From the NCBI GenBank assembly GCA_021789595.1, contig JAJYJJ010000001.1, forward strand, positions 1-64,000: a DNA stretch of 64,000 bases. Direction: 5' to 3'. The translations under genes were made by a program, and so were the position numbers. Each line of letters opens with the position of its first letter. The first letter of the stretch is position 1. The DNA comes from Nitrospirota bacterium. GTDB taxonomy: Bacteria > Nitrospirota > Thermodesulfovibrionia > UBA6902 > JAJYJJ01. Shown piece after piece: positions 39,499-50,094 of this stretch. The notes beneath the pieces are model-generated. The model worked only from the letters and a program-made list of their open reading frames with translations, was not told the DNA's origin and did no database searches.

Positions 39499-42350
39499 GA
39501 GAGAAGATAGAGGCAAAGATACTTTTTTTAACCCTTGGGCTTATGACCCTTGGAACTATTATTTTTGGGTCGTATATTCTCTACCTTGATAAGACAGGCC
39601 TTTACGAAATAGCAGAGGACCGCTCTGATACCATTGCATCACTCATTGCGAGGAATATCGAGCGGACGATGCTGGAAGGACGATCTGATATAACGAAGCA
39701 GATGGTGGATGACCTTAAGGCTGTAAAGGGGGTTGGGGGTATCGAAGTTCTCAATGCTGAAGGGAGGGCGGTATTTAATAAGGAGGCCCCTGTAAAAGAG
39801 GCATCTGCAATGCAGGAAATTAACAAAACAGGCATGCCGCTTATCATAAGAAGTAAGGATACGCTTACCTTTTATAAACCACTTATAAATACCATAAATT
39901 GTGCTAAATGTCATGGAGCGCAGGATAAGATACGTGGTGCAGTGAAGGTTTCTCTATCCATAGAACGAGTTTATGAGAGATTATTCAACACTGTGATGTT
40001 TGCACTTTTGGCGGCGATCTTCGGGCTCCTTATTGTGGGTAGCATCCTTCTATTGGTTCTCAGGAGGATAGTGGTAACTCCTGTAAAGGAAATAGAAAAG
40101 GCAGCCCTCAGGATGGCAGAAGGCGATCTTTCCTTTCCTGTTGAACCGCGTTCAAAGGATGAGATAGGCCGTCTGACAAGCAGCCTTAAGGAATCTGTCA
40201 GGGCATTGGCAAATATAATTGGCCGTATAAAAGAGGTGTCAAAAAGGGTTACAAATGTTACAGAAGGTGTTGGAAAGGAATCAAAGAGGGTAGTAGATGG
40301 AACACAGCTTGAGGCAGAGGCAATAGCCAGTATATCTTCATCCATAGAAGAGCTCAATGCCGCAATAGGAGAGGTTGCAGAAAGCCTTGAAAGCCTTTCT
40401 TCATCTTCGGAGGAGACGGCTGCATCCGTGGAGCAGTTAGTTGCAAGTATATCCCAGATTGCCAACAACACAATAGAGCTTTCCGGAGTAGTTGATGCCA
40501 CATCCTCCTCCATAGAGCAGATGTCAGCAACCATAAAAGAGGTTGCAAGTGGTTCAGGGGAGCTTTCCATCGTGGCCGAAGACACACTCACTGCGGTAGA
40601 GGAGATAAGCACATCTATAAAAGAGGTTGAAAACAGTGCAAAGGAGGCTGCAAAACTTTCTGAGAAGGTTACATCCGATGCCTCTGGTTTTGGTATGGCG
40701 TCCATAGATAGTACGATAAAAGGCATGGAGATGATAAAGGCCGCTGTGGAAAAGGCAGCAGAGTTCATAAGGAAGCTCGGCGGCAGGTCAGAGGAGATAG
40801 GAAAGATACTGAATGTGATAGATGAGGTTACTGACCAGACAACGCTTCTTGCACTGAATGCAGCCATCCTTGCTGCCCAGGCAGGAGAGCACGGCAAGGG
40901 TTTCTCTGTTGTTGCAGATGAGATAAAGGATCTCGCAGAAAGGACATCATATTCTACACAGGAGATTGCAAGCCTTATCCAGGCTGTAAGGACCGAGGTC
41001 AAAGGGGCTGTTGAGGCAATGGGAGAGGGTCTGAGGACAGTTGAAGACGGCTTTAGACTTTCAAGGGAAGCAGGCAATGCACTTCATAAGATAGTGGAGA
41101 GTTCAAAGACAGCCACCCAGATGGCCGTGGCCATAGAACGCTCTACTGCTGAACAGGCAAAGGGTGTAAAACTTGTTGCTGAGGCAGCAGAGAGATTAAG
41201 GAATATGGTTGGACAGATGACCAAGGCAACCTCAGAGCAGACAAAAGGTGTTGGCCTTATCATGAATTCGGTAGAAAAGATAAACGATGTAACACGACAG
41301 CTTAGCAGTGCTACCGCTGATCAGTCAAAGGGAAGTAAACAGATATCAGAGGCGATTGAAAATATCTCAGACAGGGTTAGCAAGATATCAAGGGCTGTAC
41401 AGGAACAGAAGATTGGCAGTGACCAGATTATTACTTCGCTCGAAAAGATAAGAGAGCTTCCAAAGAAGAATAGAGACCTCTCATTCAGTATAAATCGCTC
41501 CATAAGAGACCTTATGAAGGATATGGAACTCCTCAGTACAGAGGTCAGTCGCTTTAAGTCAGTTGAAGAGTCAAAGGACATTATAAAGATGGGGATTATG
41601 CCGCTTGAGTCCCCGGCAGAGATGTACAGGCGTTTTGAGCCTCTTGCACAATATCTGACAACAAGGCTTGGTAAGAAGGTGGATTTAAAGGTTTCTGTCG
41701 ATTTTGATAGCACAATCAGCGATATTGGTAAAGGCATAACAAGGATATGCTATATGACTCCCTCTACCTATATCGAAGCAAGAGATAAATACGGTATTGA
41801 GGTTATTGCTAAGGCATTAAGGGATGGTAAGCCGTATCACCACACGGTTATAGTGGCAAAGGAGGGCGGAAAGGTAAGCAAGATAGAGGATATAAAGGGA
41901 AAATCCTTTGCCTTTGGAGATGCCCGCTCCACATCAAGCCATATCGTGCCGAGGGCAATGCTCCTTGAGGCAGGAATAGACTTGAAGGGCCTGAGCTTCT
42001 ACGATTACCTCGGCCACCACGATGATGTTGCAAGGGCAATACTCAGGGGCGACTTCGATGCAGGTGGTCTTATGGAATCAACAGCCGTGAAGTTTAAAGA
42101 CCAGGGGCTGAAGTTTATAAAGTTCTCCTTTGAGATACCAGAGTTCAATATATGTGTGAGTAAGGAGCTTTCCCACGAAGATAGAGAGGCCGTAAGGGAT
42201 GCCATTATATCTTTGACAGATAAAACACCGGAAGGGACTGCAGTATTAAAGGCAATAAGTCCTGAATATACGGGCTTTACAGGGTCTGCAGATGAGGACT
42301 ATGACAAGATAAGAGAGGTAATGCTCAAGCTTGGCTTGATACAAACATAG
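39495..42350 (+). CDS. Methyl-accepting chemotaxis protein: periplasmic CxxCH sensor, HAMP, MCP signalling domain, C-terminal PhnD-like substrate-binding domain
   Basis: [83 protein letters not shown]...[17 protein letters not shown]. Confidence 0.93.
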   Translation: MREKIEAKILFLTLGLMTLGTIIFGSYILYLDKTGLYEIAEDRSDTIASLIARNIERTMLEGRSDITKQMVDDLKAVKGVGGIEVLNAEGRAVFNKEAPVKEASAMQEINKTGMPLIIRSKDTLTFYKPLINTINCAKCHGAQDKIRGAVKVSLSIERVYERLFNTVMFALLAAIFGLLIVGSILLLVLRRIVVTPVKEIEKAALRMAEGDLSFPVEPRSKDEIGRLTSSLKESVRALANIIGRIKEVSKRVTNVTEGVGKESKRVVDGTQLEAEAIASISSSIEELNAAIGEVAESLESLSSSSEETAASVEQLVASISQIANNTIELSGVVDATSSSIEQMSATIKEVASGSGELSIVAEDTLTAVEEISTSIKEVENSAKEAAKLSEKVTSDASGFGMASIDSTIKGMEMIKAAVEKAAEFIRKLGGRSEEIGKILNVIDEVTDQTTLLALNAAILAAQAGEHGKGFSVVADEIKDLAERTSYSTQEIASLIQAVRTEVKGAVEAMGEGLRTVEDGFRLSREAGNALHKIVESSKTATQMAVAIERSTAEQAKGVKLVAEAAERLRNMVGQMTKATSEQTKGVGLIMNSVEKINDVTRQLSSATADQSKGSKQISEAIENISDRVSKISRAVQEQKIGSDQIITSLEKIRELPKKNRDLSFSINRSIRDLMKDMELLSTEVSRFKSVEESKDIIKMGIMPLESPAEMYRRFEPLAQYLTTRLGKKVDLKVSVDFDSTISDIGKGITRICYMTPSTYIEARDKYGIEVIAKALRDGKPYHHTVIVAKEGGKVSKIEDIKGKSFAFGDARSTSSHIVPRAMLLEAGIDLKGLSFYDYLGHHDDVARAILRGDFDAGGLMESTAVKFKDQGLKFIKFSFEIPEFNICVSKELSHEDREAVRDAIISLTDKTPEGTAVLKAISPEYTGFTGSADEDYDKIREVMLKLGLIQT

Positions 42351-42366
42351 ATAGGATGAGGGGAAT

Positions 42367-44394
42367 ATGAAACTTAAGGAGTCTCTGGGATTTAGATTTA
42401 CCCTTGTACTTCTGATTATCCTGATAATAGGCCAGGGTATAGGTGCATCCTGGTTTATCTATAGTACGAGAAATAATCTGATGGCAGCCCTTGATGCAAA
42501 GGTAAGGAGCATTGGAATGCTTCTTACAGGGATGAGCGTTGAGCCATTAGGAACTGTGAATTACCGTCTGACAGGATTAAATGCATATATAGACACCGTA
42601 ATCAAGGACGATGAGATTGTTGGCGTGAAGGTAGTGAATAAGGACGGAATGGTTATCAGCACGAGGGTCAAGGAGTTTAAAGCAACAAGGTCTCTTAATC
42701 CATTTTCTGTCAAAGGAGTGATGGAATTGACCACCCCTGTGGTATCCAACGGTGAAAAGCTTGGCAGCGTGGTTATTGATTATACAGGCAACACGATAAA
42801 CGAAACCATATTAAGAAGTCTTATATTTACTGCCCTTTATCAGGGCATTTTGTTTATCCTTGTGGTCTTTGCTGTATCATTGTTTTTTAACACTGATATA
42901 AGGAAACCTATAGCCCTTATAAATAATGCCACGGAAGCGGTAAGCATGGGCGACCTTACAGCGACCCTGCCTATTAAGAGGGAAGATGAGATAGGCGAGC
43001 TGACAAAGGGATTCAGCTTTCTTATAGAAAGGCTCAGAAAGACGCTTATAAGGCTCAACTCTACTGCTGTTAATGTGGCAATGGCCATCAAACAGATAGA
43101 ACTCATCTTCGAAAGGGTTATAGAGGCGATAAATAACCAGTTCCATTCAACCGATGTTGTTATAGGATCCATAAAGGAGATGGATAGATCTCAGGACAAT
43201 ATCCTTGAGAATACCAGGACACTTTCCTCTTCCTCTACAGAGAATCTCTCATCCCTCTTAGAGATAAGGGCTACTACAGAAGAGGTATCTGCCAGCACAT
43301 CGGAGCTCTTTAAATCCATAGAGGATGCCTATAGCACAATCGAGGAGATGTCAAGGAGCGCCAAGGAGGTCGCTATAAGTGCAGAGGAACTATCTTCATC
43401 AACAGAACAGACATCAGCATCTGTAGAGGAGATAAACGCCTCGCTCAAAGAGGTCGAGGAATCTGCAAAGCAGTCTGCGGCACTGGCAACTAAGGTCCTT
43501 GAGGTAACATCAGAGATTGGCATGATGGCTGTTGTTGACGCTATTGAAGGTATGGAAAAGATCTCAGAGGAGGTGAGAAACTCCTCTGAGATTATAAAGG
43601 GCCTTGGCAGTAAGTCAAAGGATATTGAAAAGATACTTTCTGTCATAAAGGCGGTTACAGAGCAGACCAATCTTCTCAGTTTAAATGCGGCTATTCTTGC
43701 TGCACAGGCAGGCGAGTATGGGAAGGGTTTCTCTGTTGTAGCTGATGAGATAAGGGGGCTTGCTGATAGGACTGCTGCCTCAACCAAAGAGATCGCAGAG
43801 ATAATAAGGGCGATACAGGGCGGGATAGCAGAGGCGGTTGCATCAGCAGAGAGGGGTATGGAGAGGGTTGATGATGGCAACTCCCTTGTAATGAAAGTCG
43901 GTGATGCCCTTAGGCAGACCTTGCATGCCTCTGAGCAGTCAACGGACATGGCAAGGGCCATAGAGAAGGCAACGGTTGAGCAGGCAAGGGGAATAAAACA
44001 GATTACAGATGCAATGGATATGATGAAGAGGATAGTGCAGCATGTTGCCATGGCGACACATGAACAGGGAATCGGATCAGAACATATAGTCAATGTGATA
44101 GAAAAGGTAAAGGAGATAGCTGAACTTGTTAAAAGGGGAATGGAAGAGCAGACAGCCGGTATAAAGGTAATATCAAGGAATCTTGAGATAGCTAATGAAA
44201 GGGTGTCATACATTAGAGATTCCAATTTACAGCAGAAGAAGGCAGATGATGGCATATTAACTGGCATGGAGAATATCAGGTCCATCGGCAATAACACCCT
44301 TCAGGTAATAGAGGAGATGTCTCTGTCCCTTAATACCCTTTATAACGAGGCAGAATCCCTGAAAAAGGAAGTGGAGGGTTTTAAGCTTGGATAA
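42367..44394 (+). CDS. Methyl-accepting chemotaxis protein
   Basis: Two TM helices, [37 protein letters not shown]. Confidence 0.95.
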   Translation: MKLKESLGFRFTLVLLIILIIGQGIGASWFIYSTRNNLMAALDAKVRSIGMLLTGMSVEPLGTVNYRLTGLNAYIDTVIKDDEIVGVKVVNKDGMVISTRVKEFKATRSLNPFSVKGVMELTTPVVSNGEKLGSVVIDYTGNTINETILRSLIFTALYQGILFILVVFAVSLFFNTDIRKPIALINNATEAVSMGDLTATLPIKREDEIGELTKGFSFLIERLRKTLIRLNSTAVNVAMAIKQIELIFERVIEAINNQFHSTDVVIGSIKEMDRSQDNILENTRTLSSSSTENLSSLLEIRATTEEVSASTSELFKSIEDAYSTIEEMSRSAKEVAISAEELSSSTEQTSASVEEINASLKEVEESAKQSAALATKVLEVTSEIGMMAVVDAIEGMEKISEEVRNSSEIIKGLGSKSKDIEKILSVIKAVTEQTNLLSLNAAILAAQAGEYGKGFSVVADEIRGLADRTAASTKEIAEIIRAIQGGIAEAVASAERGMERVDDGNSLVMKVGDALRQTLHASEQSTDMARAIEKATVEQARGIKQITDAMDMMKRIVQHVAMATHEQGIGSEHIVNVIEKVKEIAELVKRGMEEQTAGIKVISRNLEIANERVSYIRDSNLQQKKADDGILTGMENIRSIGNNTLQVIEEMSLSLNTLYNEAESLKKEVEGFKLG

Positions 44395-44866
44395 GTTTGC
44401 TATATTCCTGCTATCAAGCGAGGAGTTCGGCATTGAACTTAAACGCGTTGTTGAGATATTAAGGCGGCAGAAGTTTACCACCCTGCCACGACTACCTGAT
44501 TTTATTGTCGGCGTAATCAACCTTCGCGGGGATGTCATCCCTGTTGTAGACATGAGAAGAAGATTTGGTCTTACCCCTTCTCCTTTAAAGGAGAGGATTA
44601 TTATTGTTAAGGCAGATAGAGAAAATGTAGGGCTTTTGGTAGACGGGGTTAAGGAGATTATCACGCTCCAGGGAGATCATATAGTGACACCACCACGCAT
44701 GTTTAAGGGTTTAAAGGCAGAATACTTAAGCGGTATAGGCAAAGAAGGAGACAGACTTATAATCCTCTTGAACATAGATACCCTTTTGACAGCAGAAGAG
44801 AAGATACTTCTTGAGGAGATAAAGGGAAAGGGTGTCTCAGCAGAAATGAGAAATGAGAAGTTTTAA
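44387..44866 (+). CDS. cheW: CheW
   Basis: LLSSEEFGIELKRVVEILRRQKFTTLPRLPDFIVGVINLRGDVIPVVDMRRRFGL. Confidence 0.93.
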   Translation: MDKFAIFLLSSEEFGIELKRVVEILRRQKFTTLPRLPDFIVGVINLRGDVIPVVDMRRRFGLTPSPLKERIIIVKADRENVGLLVDGVKEIITLQGDHIVTPPRMFKGLKAEYLSGIGKEGDRLIILLNIDTLLTAEEKILLEEIKGKGVSAEMRNEKF

Positions 44867-44921
44867 ATCCTGAATGCTCAAGGCCTATCTCTTTTTGTGA
44901 GAAAAGGAAAGGAAGGACATC

Positions 44922-46892
44922 TTGTTTGAGGAAGTAGAAGCTTTTCTTAACGATGAGGATGTAGAGGTCAGGAGAAATGCGGTTGAAATGTTGAGAGGCG
45001 CCGGGACAGAAGGGACAGGACTTCTCCTGAAGGCTATTGAGGATGAGGACTGGAGGGTAAGGAAGTCCGCTGTTGAGGTACTTACATCTATAGGGAATGA
45101 AGGTGTTATAAATGGGCTTATAGGCGTCCTTTATCTTGAGGAAAATGCAGGCGCAAGAAACTCGGCAATAGAGGCACTTGTAAGACTCTCCTCTGAGGCG
45201 ACCCCATACCTGATTGAGGCATTCAAGACCCGGAACAGGGATGTGAGGAAGTTTATAATAGACATCCTCGGCGAGATAGACGATAAGAGGGCGCTAAAGC
45301 TGATGCTTGATGCCCTTAAGGATGAGGATGAAAATGTAAGGGCCTCGGCTGTTGAGCACCTGGGCAAGATGGGTGACCCATCGGTTGTTGATGCCCTCAT
45401 AGACATACTGAACAGCGGCGACCTGTGGGTTGGCTATCCGGCGGCAGATGCCCTTGGAAATATCAGCGATCCAAGGGCTGTGGATGCCCTCATAAATGCT
45501 CTTAGAAGAAGGCCATTGAGAGAGCCGACACTAAGGGCCATTGGGAAAATAGGTGAGCCAAGGTCGCTGCCTTTCATTATACCCTATCTGAAAGATCCAT
45601 CAAAGGTAGTTCAGGAAGAAGCACTTAAGGCCATAAACAGGATGTTTAATAAAGGGGTTGGCGAGGAGGTAATAGAAAAGGCATTTAGCAACATCTTTGG
45701 AAGGGATGCACTTGAAATCCTGCTGCCTTTTACCAGAAGCGATAAACAGGGCATAAAGGCAGCAGCAATCCTTATGCTGGGCATACTTAAGGATAAGGAT
45801 GCCATTCAGTCGCTTCTTGAGATGGCCTCTGAGGAGGAGTCCCGTGGTGATGTAAAAAGGGCGCTGATATTTATTGGAAGGGATATGCCTGAGTCCCTGA
45901 TTGAAATGTTTAAGGTTGATGATTCTTATCAGAGGCGGATACTCTGTGAGATAGCAGGTGAGATAAGGGATGGAAGGTTTTTTGAACCTCTTGCCCATTG
46001 CCTTAAGGATGAAGATGGGCATGTAAGGTCGCTTGCTGCTGTTGCGCTGTCAAGGCTCGGAGATTTAAGGGCAATACAATACATTAAGCCGCTTCTCCTT
46101 GATATATATGAGGATGTGCAGGAGGCAGCTATAGATGGTATGGGGAATCTCAAGGATGGTCTTGATATGGAGGAGATTATAGGCAATCTGTCAGATAGAA
46201 ATGCCATACTCCGCAGGAATTCCGCACTTCTACTGGGAATTCTGAGGGAAGGTTCTGCGGTGTCTGCCCTTGGTTTTGCCTTAAAGGATGATGATGTCAG
46301 AGTGAGGATGGCTGTTGTTGATGCCCTGAGCATGATTGATGGAGATGAGGCAGTAAGGCATCTGCTTGTTGGCCTGACAGACGAAGCCCCTGAGATCAGG
46401 AGGGCTGCTGCCCTTTCCCTCGGCAAGATTGGTTACAGGGATGTTGTAGAACCGCTTATCCTTCTGCTGTCTGATAGAGATGACTGGGTCAGGGCAGCCG
46501 CAGCAGAGGCCATCGGCTCTATCAAGGATGAGAGGGCTATTACTCCTCTTATTGGAACCCTTAAAGATAGCTGTGGTTTTGTGCGTGCATCTGCAATAGA
46601 ATCACTTGGCCTTATAGATGATGACAGGGCTAAAAAAGCCCTTCTTGCCCTTTTAGGCGATGAGGACCCCGAGATAAGGAGGACGGTCATACTCTCACTT
46701 TCCACTTTCCCGGATGTGATAGACAGCCTTGCGCCTTTCATTGAGGATAAGGACTGGGCAATCAGGAAGGCAGCAGTGGATGCGATTGGGAGGATACATA
46801 CGGATAAGGCATTAGGCCTTTTAAAGCAGGTCATTGCTGAGGAGGTTGACCCAATAGTCAAGAAGGCTGCTGAGGGGTATCTTAATGTTTGA
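44922..46892 (+). CDS. HEAT-repeat scaffold protein in chemosensory operon
   Basis: About 20 degenerate repeats, e.g. DWRVRKSAVEVLTSIG, DENVRASAVEHLGKMGDPSVVDALIDIL; TTG start after AAGGAAGG. Confidence 0.9.
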   Translation: MFEEVEAFLNDEDVEVRRNAVEMLRGAGTEGTGLLLKAIEDEDWRVRKSAVEVLTSIGNEGVINGLIGVLYLEENAGARNSAIEALVRLSSEATPYLIEAFKTRNRDVRKFIIDILGEIDDKRALKLMLDALKDEDENVRASAVEHLGKMGDPSVVDALIDILNSGDLWVGYPAADALGNISDPRAVDALINALRRRPLREPTLRAIGKIGEPRSLPFIIPYLKDPSKVVQEEALKAINRMFNKGVGEEVIEKAFSNIFGRDALEILLPFTRSDKQGIKAAAILMLGILKDKDAIQSLLEMASEEESRGDVKRALIFIGRDMPESLIEMFKVDDSYQRRILCEIAGEIRDGRFFEPLAHCLKDEDGHVRSLAAVALSRLGDLRAIQYIKPLLLDIYEDVQEAAIDGMGNLKDGLDMEEIIGNLSDRNAILRRNSALLLGILREGSAVSALGFALKDDDVRVRMAVVDALSMIDGDEAVRHLLVGLTDEAPEIRRAAALSLGKIGYRDVVEPLILLLSDRDDWVRAAAAEAIGSIKDERAITPLIGTLKDSCGFVRASAIESLGLIDDDRAKKALLALLGDEDPEIRRTVILSLSTFPDVIDSLAPFIEDKDWAIRKAAVDAIGRIHTDKALGLLKQVIAEEVDPIVKKAAEGYLNV

Positions 46893-47757
46893 TCTGGATG
46901 AGGTTATAGATCTGCCCGAGGATGTATTTCGCCTCCTGAGGGACTATATACAGGATTATTGCGGCATATACTTCGATAACAACTCCAGATATCTCCTGGA
47001 GCGCAGGCTCAGCAGACGCCTTCGCATTTATCACATGAGGGATTTCAGGGAATACTACAGATTTCTGATGTATGACAAGAAAAAGGATGAGGAACTGACA
47101 GCAGTAATGGATATCCTCACTGTTAATGAGACCTATTTCTTCAGGGAGCAGCAACAGCTTAAGGCATTTAGCGATGAGATATTGCCTGACCTCAGGGAGA
47201 GGAACATGGAAAAGAGGAAGATGAGAATATGGTCTGCTGGATGTTCAACCGGAGAGGAACCATACACCATTGCAATGCTTCTCCTGGAAAAGGGTCTGGG
47301 GCTGCTTGGATGGGATATGGATATCCTTGGGAGCGATATAAACCAGAGGGTTCTGCAGGTTGCAAGAAGGGGTGTATACAGAAGAAATTCCTTCAGAACG
47401 ACTGATGAATACTACCTCAAGAAATACTTTCATGAGGAAGAGGACGGGAACTACAGGATCTCCAACAATGTAAAGAGTGTAGTCAGTTTTAGCTGTCTGA
47501 ATCTGCTGGACCCTTTCAAGGTCAGGTTTGTGGGCCAGATGGATGTCATTTTCTGCAGGAATGTGTTAATATATTTTGACCTTGCCTCAAGAAAAAAGGT
47601 TATCGAGAGTTTTTACGAGAGGCTTAACGAAGGCGGCTACCTGTTGCTTGGTCATGCAGAATCCCTTATGAATATCTCTACAGCCTTTGCATTGAGGCAC
47701 CTTACGAATGACATGGTTTATCAGAAGCCTGTAAAGACAGGAGTGCCCTGCCGATGA
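46885..47757 (+). CDS. cheR: CheR protein-glutamate methyltransferase
   Basis: TVNETYFFREQQQL; WSAGCSTGEEPYTIAMLL; DVIFCRNVLIYFD. Confidence 0.96.
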   Translation: MFDLDEVIDLPEDVFRLLRDYIQDYCGIYFDNNSRYLLERRLSRRLRIYHMRDFREYYRFLMYDKKKDEELTAVMDILTVNETYFFREQQQLKAFSDEILPDLRERNMEKRKMRIWSAGCSTGEEPYTIAMLLLEKGLGLLGWDMDILGSDINQRVLQVARRGVYRRNSFRTTDEYYLKKYFHEEEDGNYRISNNVKSVVSFSCLNLLDPFKVRFVGQMDVIFCRNVLIYFDLASRKKVIESFYERLNEGGYLLLGHAESLMNISTAFALRHLTNDMVYQKPVKTGVPCR

Positions 47758-48842
47758 ATGAGATAAAGGTATTGGTTGTTGATGACTCTGCCTTTAACAG
47801 ACAGACGATTCGCAAGATCCTTGAGAGGGATAGCGGTATCACTGTGGTTGATATAGCGGTAAATGGGGTTGATGCCATTTCAAAGGTGACAAAGCTAAGG
47901 CCTGATGTTGTCACGCTCGACCTTGAGATGCCAGGCATGGATGGATTTTCCTTCCTGAGATGGATGATGAAGGAAAACCCCATACCAATAATAATAGTAA
48001 GTTCCATCGGCGACAGCAAGACTGTATTTAAGGCACTTGAACTTGGTGCGGTTGACTTTGTTATAAAGCCTACACCTAAGGCATCAAAGGAGTTAGAATC
48101 CATAGAAAAAGACCTTCTTGGGAAGATAAAGACAATACCATCACTGAAGATGGATAGATTGAAAAAAAACCTTTCGCTTCTGGACAGCGCCCATATAATC
48201 AAAGAATCAGGGACTACAGAATACTTTAACGCTGAGCTTGTTGCAATAGGGTCATCTACAGGTGGCCCTGCAGCACTTCAGGCAATCCTTACAAGGCTGC
48301 CTGGTCAACTGTCTGCGGGGATTGTTATAAGCCAGCATATGCCTGCGGGATTTACAAGACAGTTTGCGGAAAGGCTTGATAAACTCTCTGAGCTTCAGAT
48401 TAAAGAGGCTGAACATGGTGATGTCGTGGGGCAAGGAAAGGTTTTTATATGTCCGGGCGGTCACCATATGCGGCTTAAGAAAAGGACTAATTCTGTTGTT
48501 GTAAATTTGAAGGAGGCCACTGAAGATGATCGTTATACGCCCTCTATAGACACAATGATGGTCTCCGCTGCGGATGTCTACGGCCAGAATCTCCTCGGAG
48601 TTGTCCTGACAGGTATGGGTTATGACGGTAAAAGGGGGATGGTAGAAATTAAATCTAAAGGCGGGTATACTATAGTGGAGTCAGAGGAGACCTCTGTGGT
48701 CTTTGGTATGCCTAATGAGGTTATAGGGGCAGGTGTAGCAGATAAGGTGTTGCCTCTGGATGCAATACCAAAGGAGATATTAAAAAGGGTAAAAAAGGCA
48801 GACGATGGTGGAGAAGGAAAAAAATATATTAAAAAAGGCTGA
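47754..48842 (+). CDS. cheB: CheB protein-glutamate methylesterase
   Basis: REC domain; AIGSSTGGPAALQAIL; QHMPAGFTRQFAERL; LTGMGYDGKRGM. Confidence 0.96.
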   Translation: MNEIKVLVVDDSAFNRQTIRKILERDSGITVVDIAVNGVDAISKVTKLRPDVVTLDLEMPGMDGFSFLRWMMKENPIPIIIVSSIGDSKTVFKALELGAVDFVIKPTPKASKELESIEKDLLGKIKTIPSLKMDRLKKNLSLLDSAHIIKESGTTEYFNAELVAIGSSTGGPAALQAILTRLPGQLSAGIVISQHMPAGFTRQFAERLDKLSELQIKEAEHGDVVGQGKVFICPGGHHMRLKKRTNSVVVNLKEATEDDRYTPSIDTMMVSAADVYGQNLLGVVLTGMGYDGKRGMVEIKSKGGYTIVESEETSVVFGMPNEVIGAGVADKVLPLDAIPKEILKRVKKADDGGEGKKYIKKG

Positions 48843-49629
48843 GGAATTTCTTCAGATATTTAAGAAGGGGGAGGAATTTACGACTGAACTTCTCAAGGAG
48901 AATGAACGGCTCAGGTATAAGATTGCCCAGCTTGAGGAGACGCTCAGAAAGTCTTCAGAACAATCAAGAATGAAGCTCTACGAGGAGAGAATAACAGCGC
49001 TGGAACAAGAAAACATAGAGTTGCTGGAAAGATTCAAACAGGTCGAGGAGGAAAACAAAGACTTTGCCTCTAAATATGTAGAGGTTGAGGAGGAGAATAA
49101 TAACCTCGCCAATCTCTATGTGGCAAGCTATCAACTGCACTCTACACTTGATTTCGATGAGGTGCTTAGAATCGTTCAGGAGATTGTGATAAATCTTATC
49201 GGTGCAGAGCGGTTCTCAATAATGCTTATGGACGATAAGACCAACGAACTTATCCCTGTTGCGGCGGAAGGGGTATATGTCAATGATCTGCCATCCTTCA
49301 AGCTTGGAGAGGGCATTGTTGGCGGTGTTGCCAGAGAAGGTGAGAGTTATTTTGCCCAGGACATTGTCGGTCACTCGACGGATGACTATACGCTGCCATT
49401 GGTCTGCATACCGCTTAAGATAAAAGAACATGTAATTGGCATTATTGCCATCTATTCCCTGTTCACACAGAAGAGGGGATTTTCCAATATTGACTACGAG
49501 CTTTTCAATCTGCTTGCAGGCCATGCTGCAACCGCAATATTTTCTTCTAAATTATATACCCAGTCAGAGAGGAAGCTTACTACGATCCAGAGTTTTTTAG
49601 AACTTCTTAAAGAAAAACCAAGGAGATAG
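48805..49629 (+). CDS. Coiled-coil + GAF domain protein
   Basis: N-terminal coiled coil; EIVINLIGAERFSIMLMDDKTNELIPVAAEGV. Confidence 0.85.
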   Translation: MVEKEKNILKKAEEFLQIFKKGEEFTTELLKENERLRYKIAQLEETLRKSSEQSRMKLYEERITALEQENIELLERFKQVEEENKDFASKYVEVEEENNNLANLYVASYQLHSTLDFDEVLRIVQEIVINLIGAERFSIMLMDDKTNELIPVAAEGVYVNDLPSFKLGEGIVGGVAREGESYFAQDIVGHSTDDYTLPLVCIPLKIKEHVIGIIAIYSLFTQKRGFSNIDYELFNLLAGHAATAIFSSKLYTQSERKLTTIQSFLELLKEKPRR

Positions 49630-49680
49630 AATCGCCATGAAAAGTCACAAGACTTTTTTGGATGATAGAGAGGAGGTAGG

Positions 49681-50049
49681 ATGCCTAATATTCTTGTTGT
49701 AGAGGATTCTCCAACGATGAGGCAGCTTGTAAGCTTTGCCCTTAAGAGGATTCAGGGTTCAAATGTTACAGAGGCCATTGATGGTGTTGATGCCTTAAAA
49801 AAACTCTCATCCGAGAGGTTTGACCTTATCCTTGCGGATATAAACATGCCTGTAATGGATGGGTTAAAGCTTGTAAGCCTTGTAAGGAATGACCCGAACT
49901 ATAAAGATATTCCTATTATCATAATAACTACCGAGGGTGCGGAAGAAGATAAAAAGAGGGCGCTGTCTATCGGAGCCAATGCCTATCTCCCAAAACCCAT
50001 ACAGACGCAGGAGCTTATAAGGCTTGTCAACCAATTCCTTGGAAAATGA
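49681..50049 (+). CDS. cheY: CheY-like response regulator
   Basis: ILVVEDSPTMRQLVSFAL; DLILADINMPVMDGLKLV; YLPKPIQTQEL. Confidence 0.94.
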   Translation: MPNILVVEDSPTMRQLVSFALKRIQGSNVTEAIDGVDALKKLSSERFDLILADINMPVMDGLKLVSLVRNDPNYKDIPIIIITTEGAEEDKKRALSIGANAYLPKPIQTQELIRLVNQFLGK

Positions 50050-50094
50050 GAAATACATGTTTTTATCTCTTAATAAAAGAATTGCTAATATAAC

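Noticed and set aside
39971-41077. 368-aa antisense ORF opposite the first MCP
   Set aside because: Low-complexity Ser/Ala/Thr-rich shadow translation of the MCP coiled coil; no recognisable domain.
43329-44297. 322-aa antisense ORF opposite the second MCP
   Set aside because: Same composition artefact as the other MCP; the sense frame is clearly coding.
44922-46892. Repetitive DNA that could be mistaken for a repeat array
   Set aside because: Degenerate HEAT repeats in a protein; no constant repeats with variable spacers, so not CRISPR.
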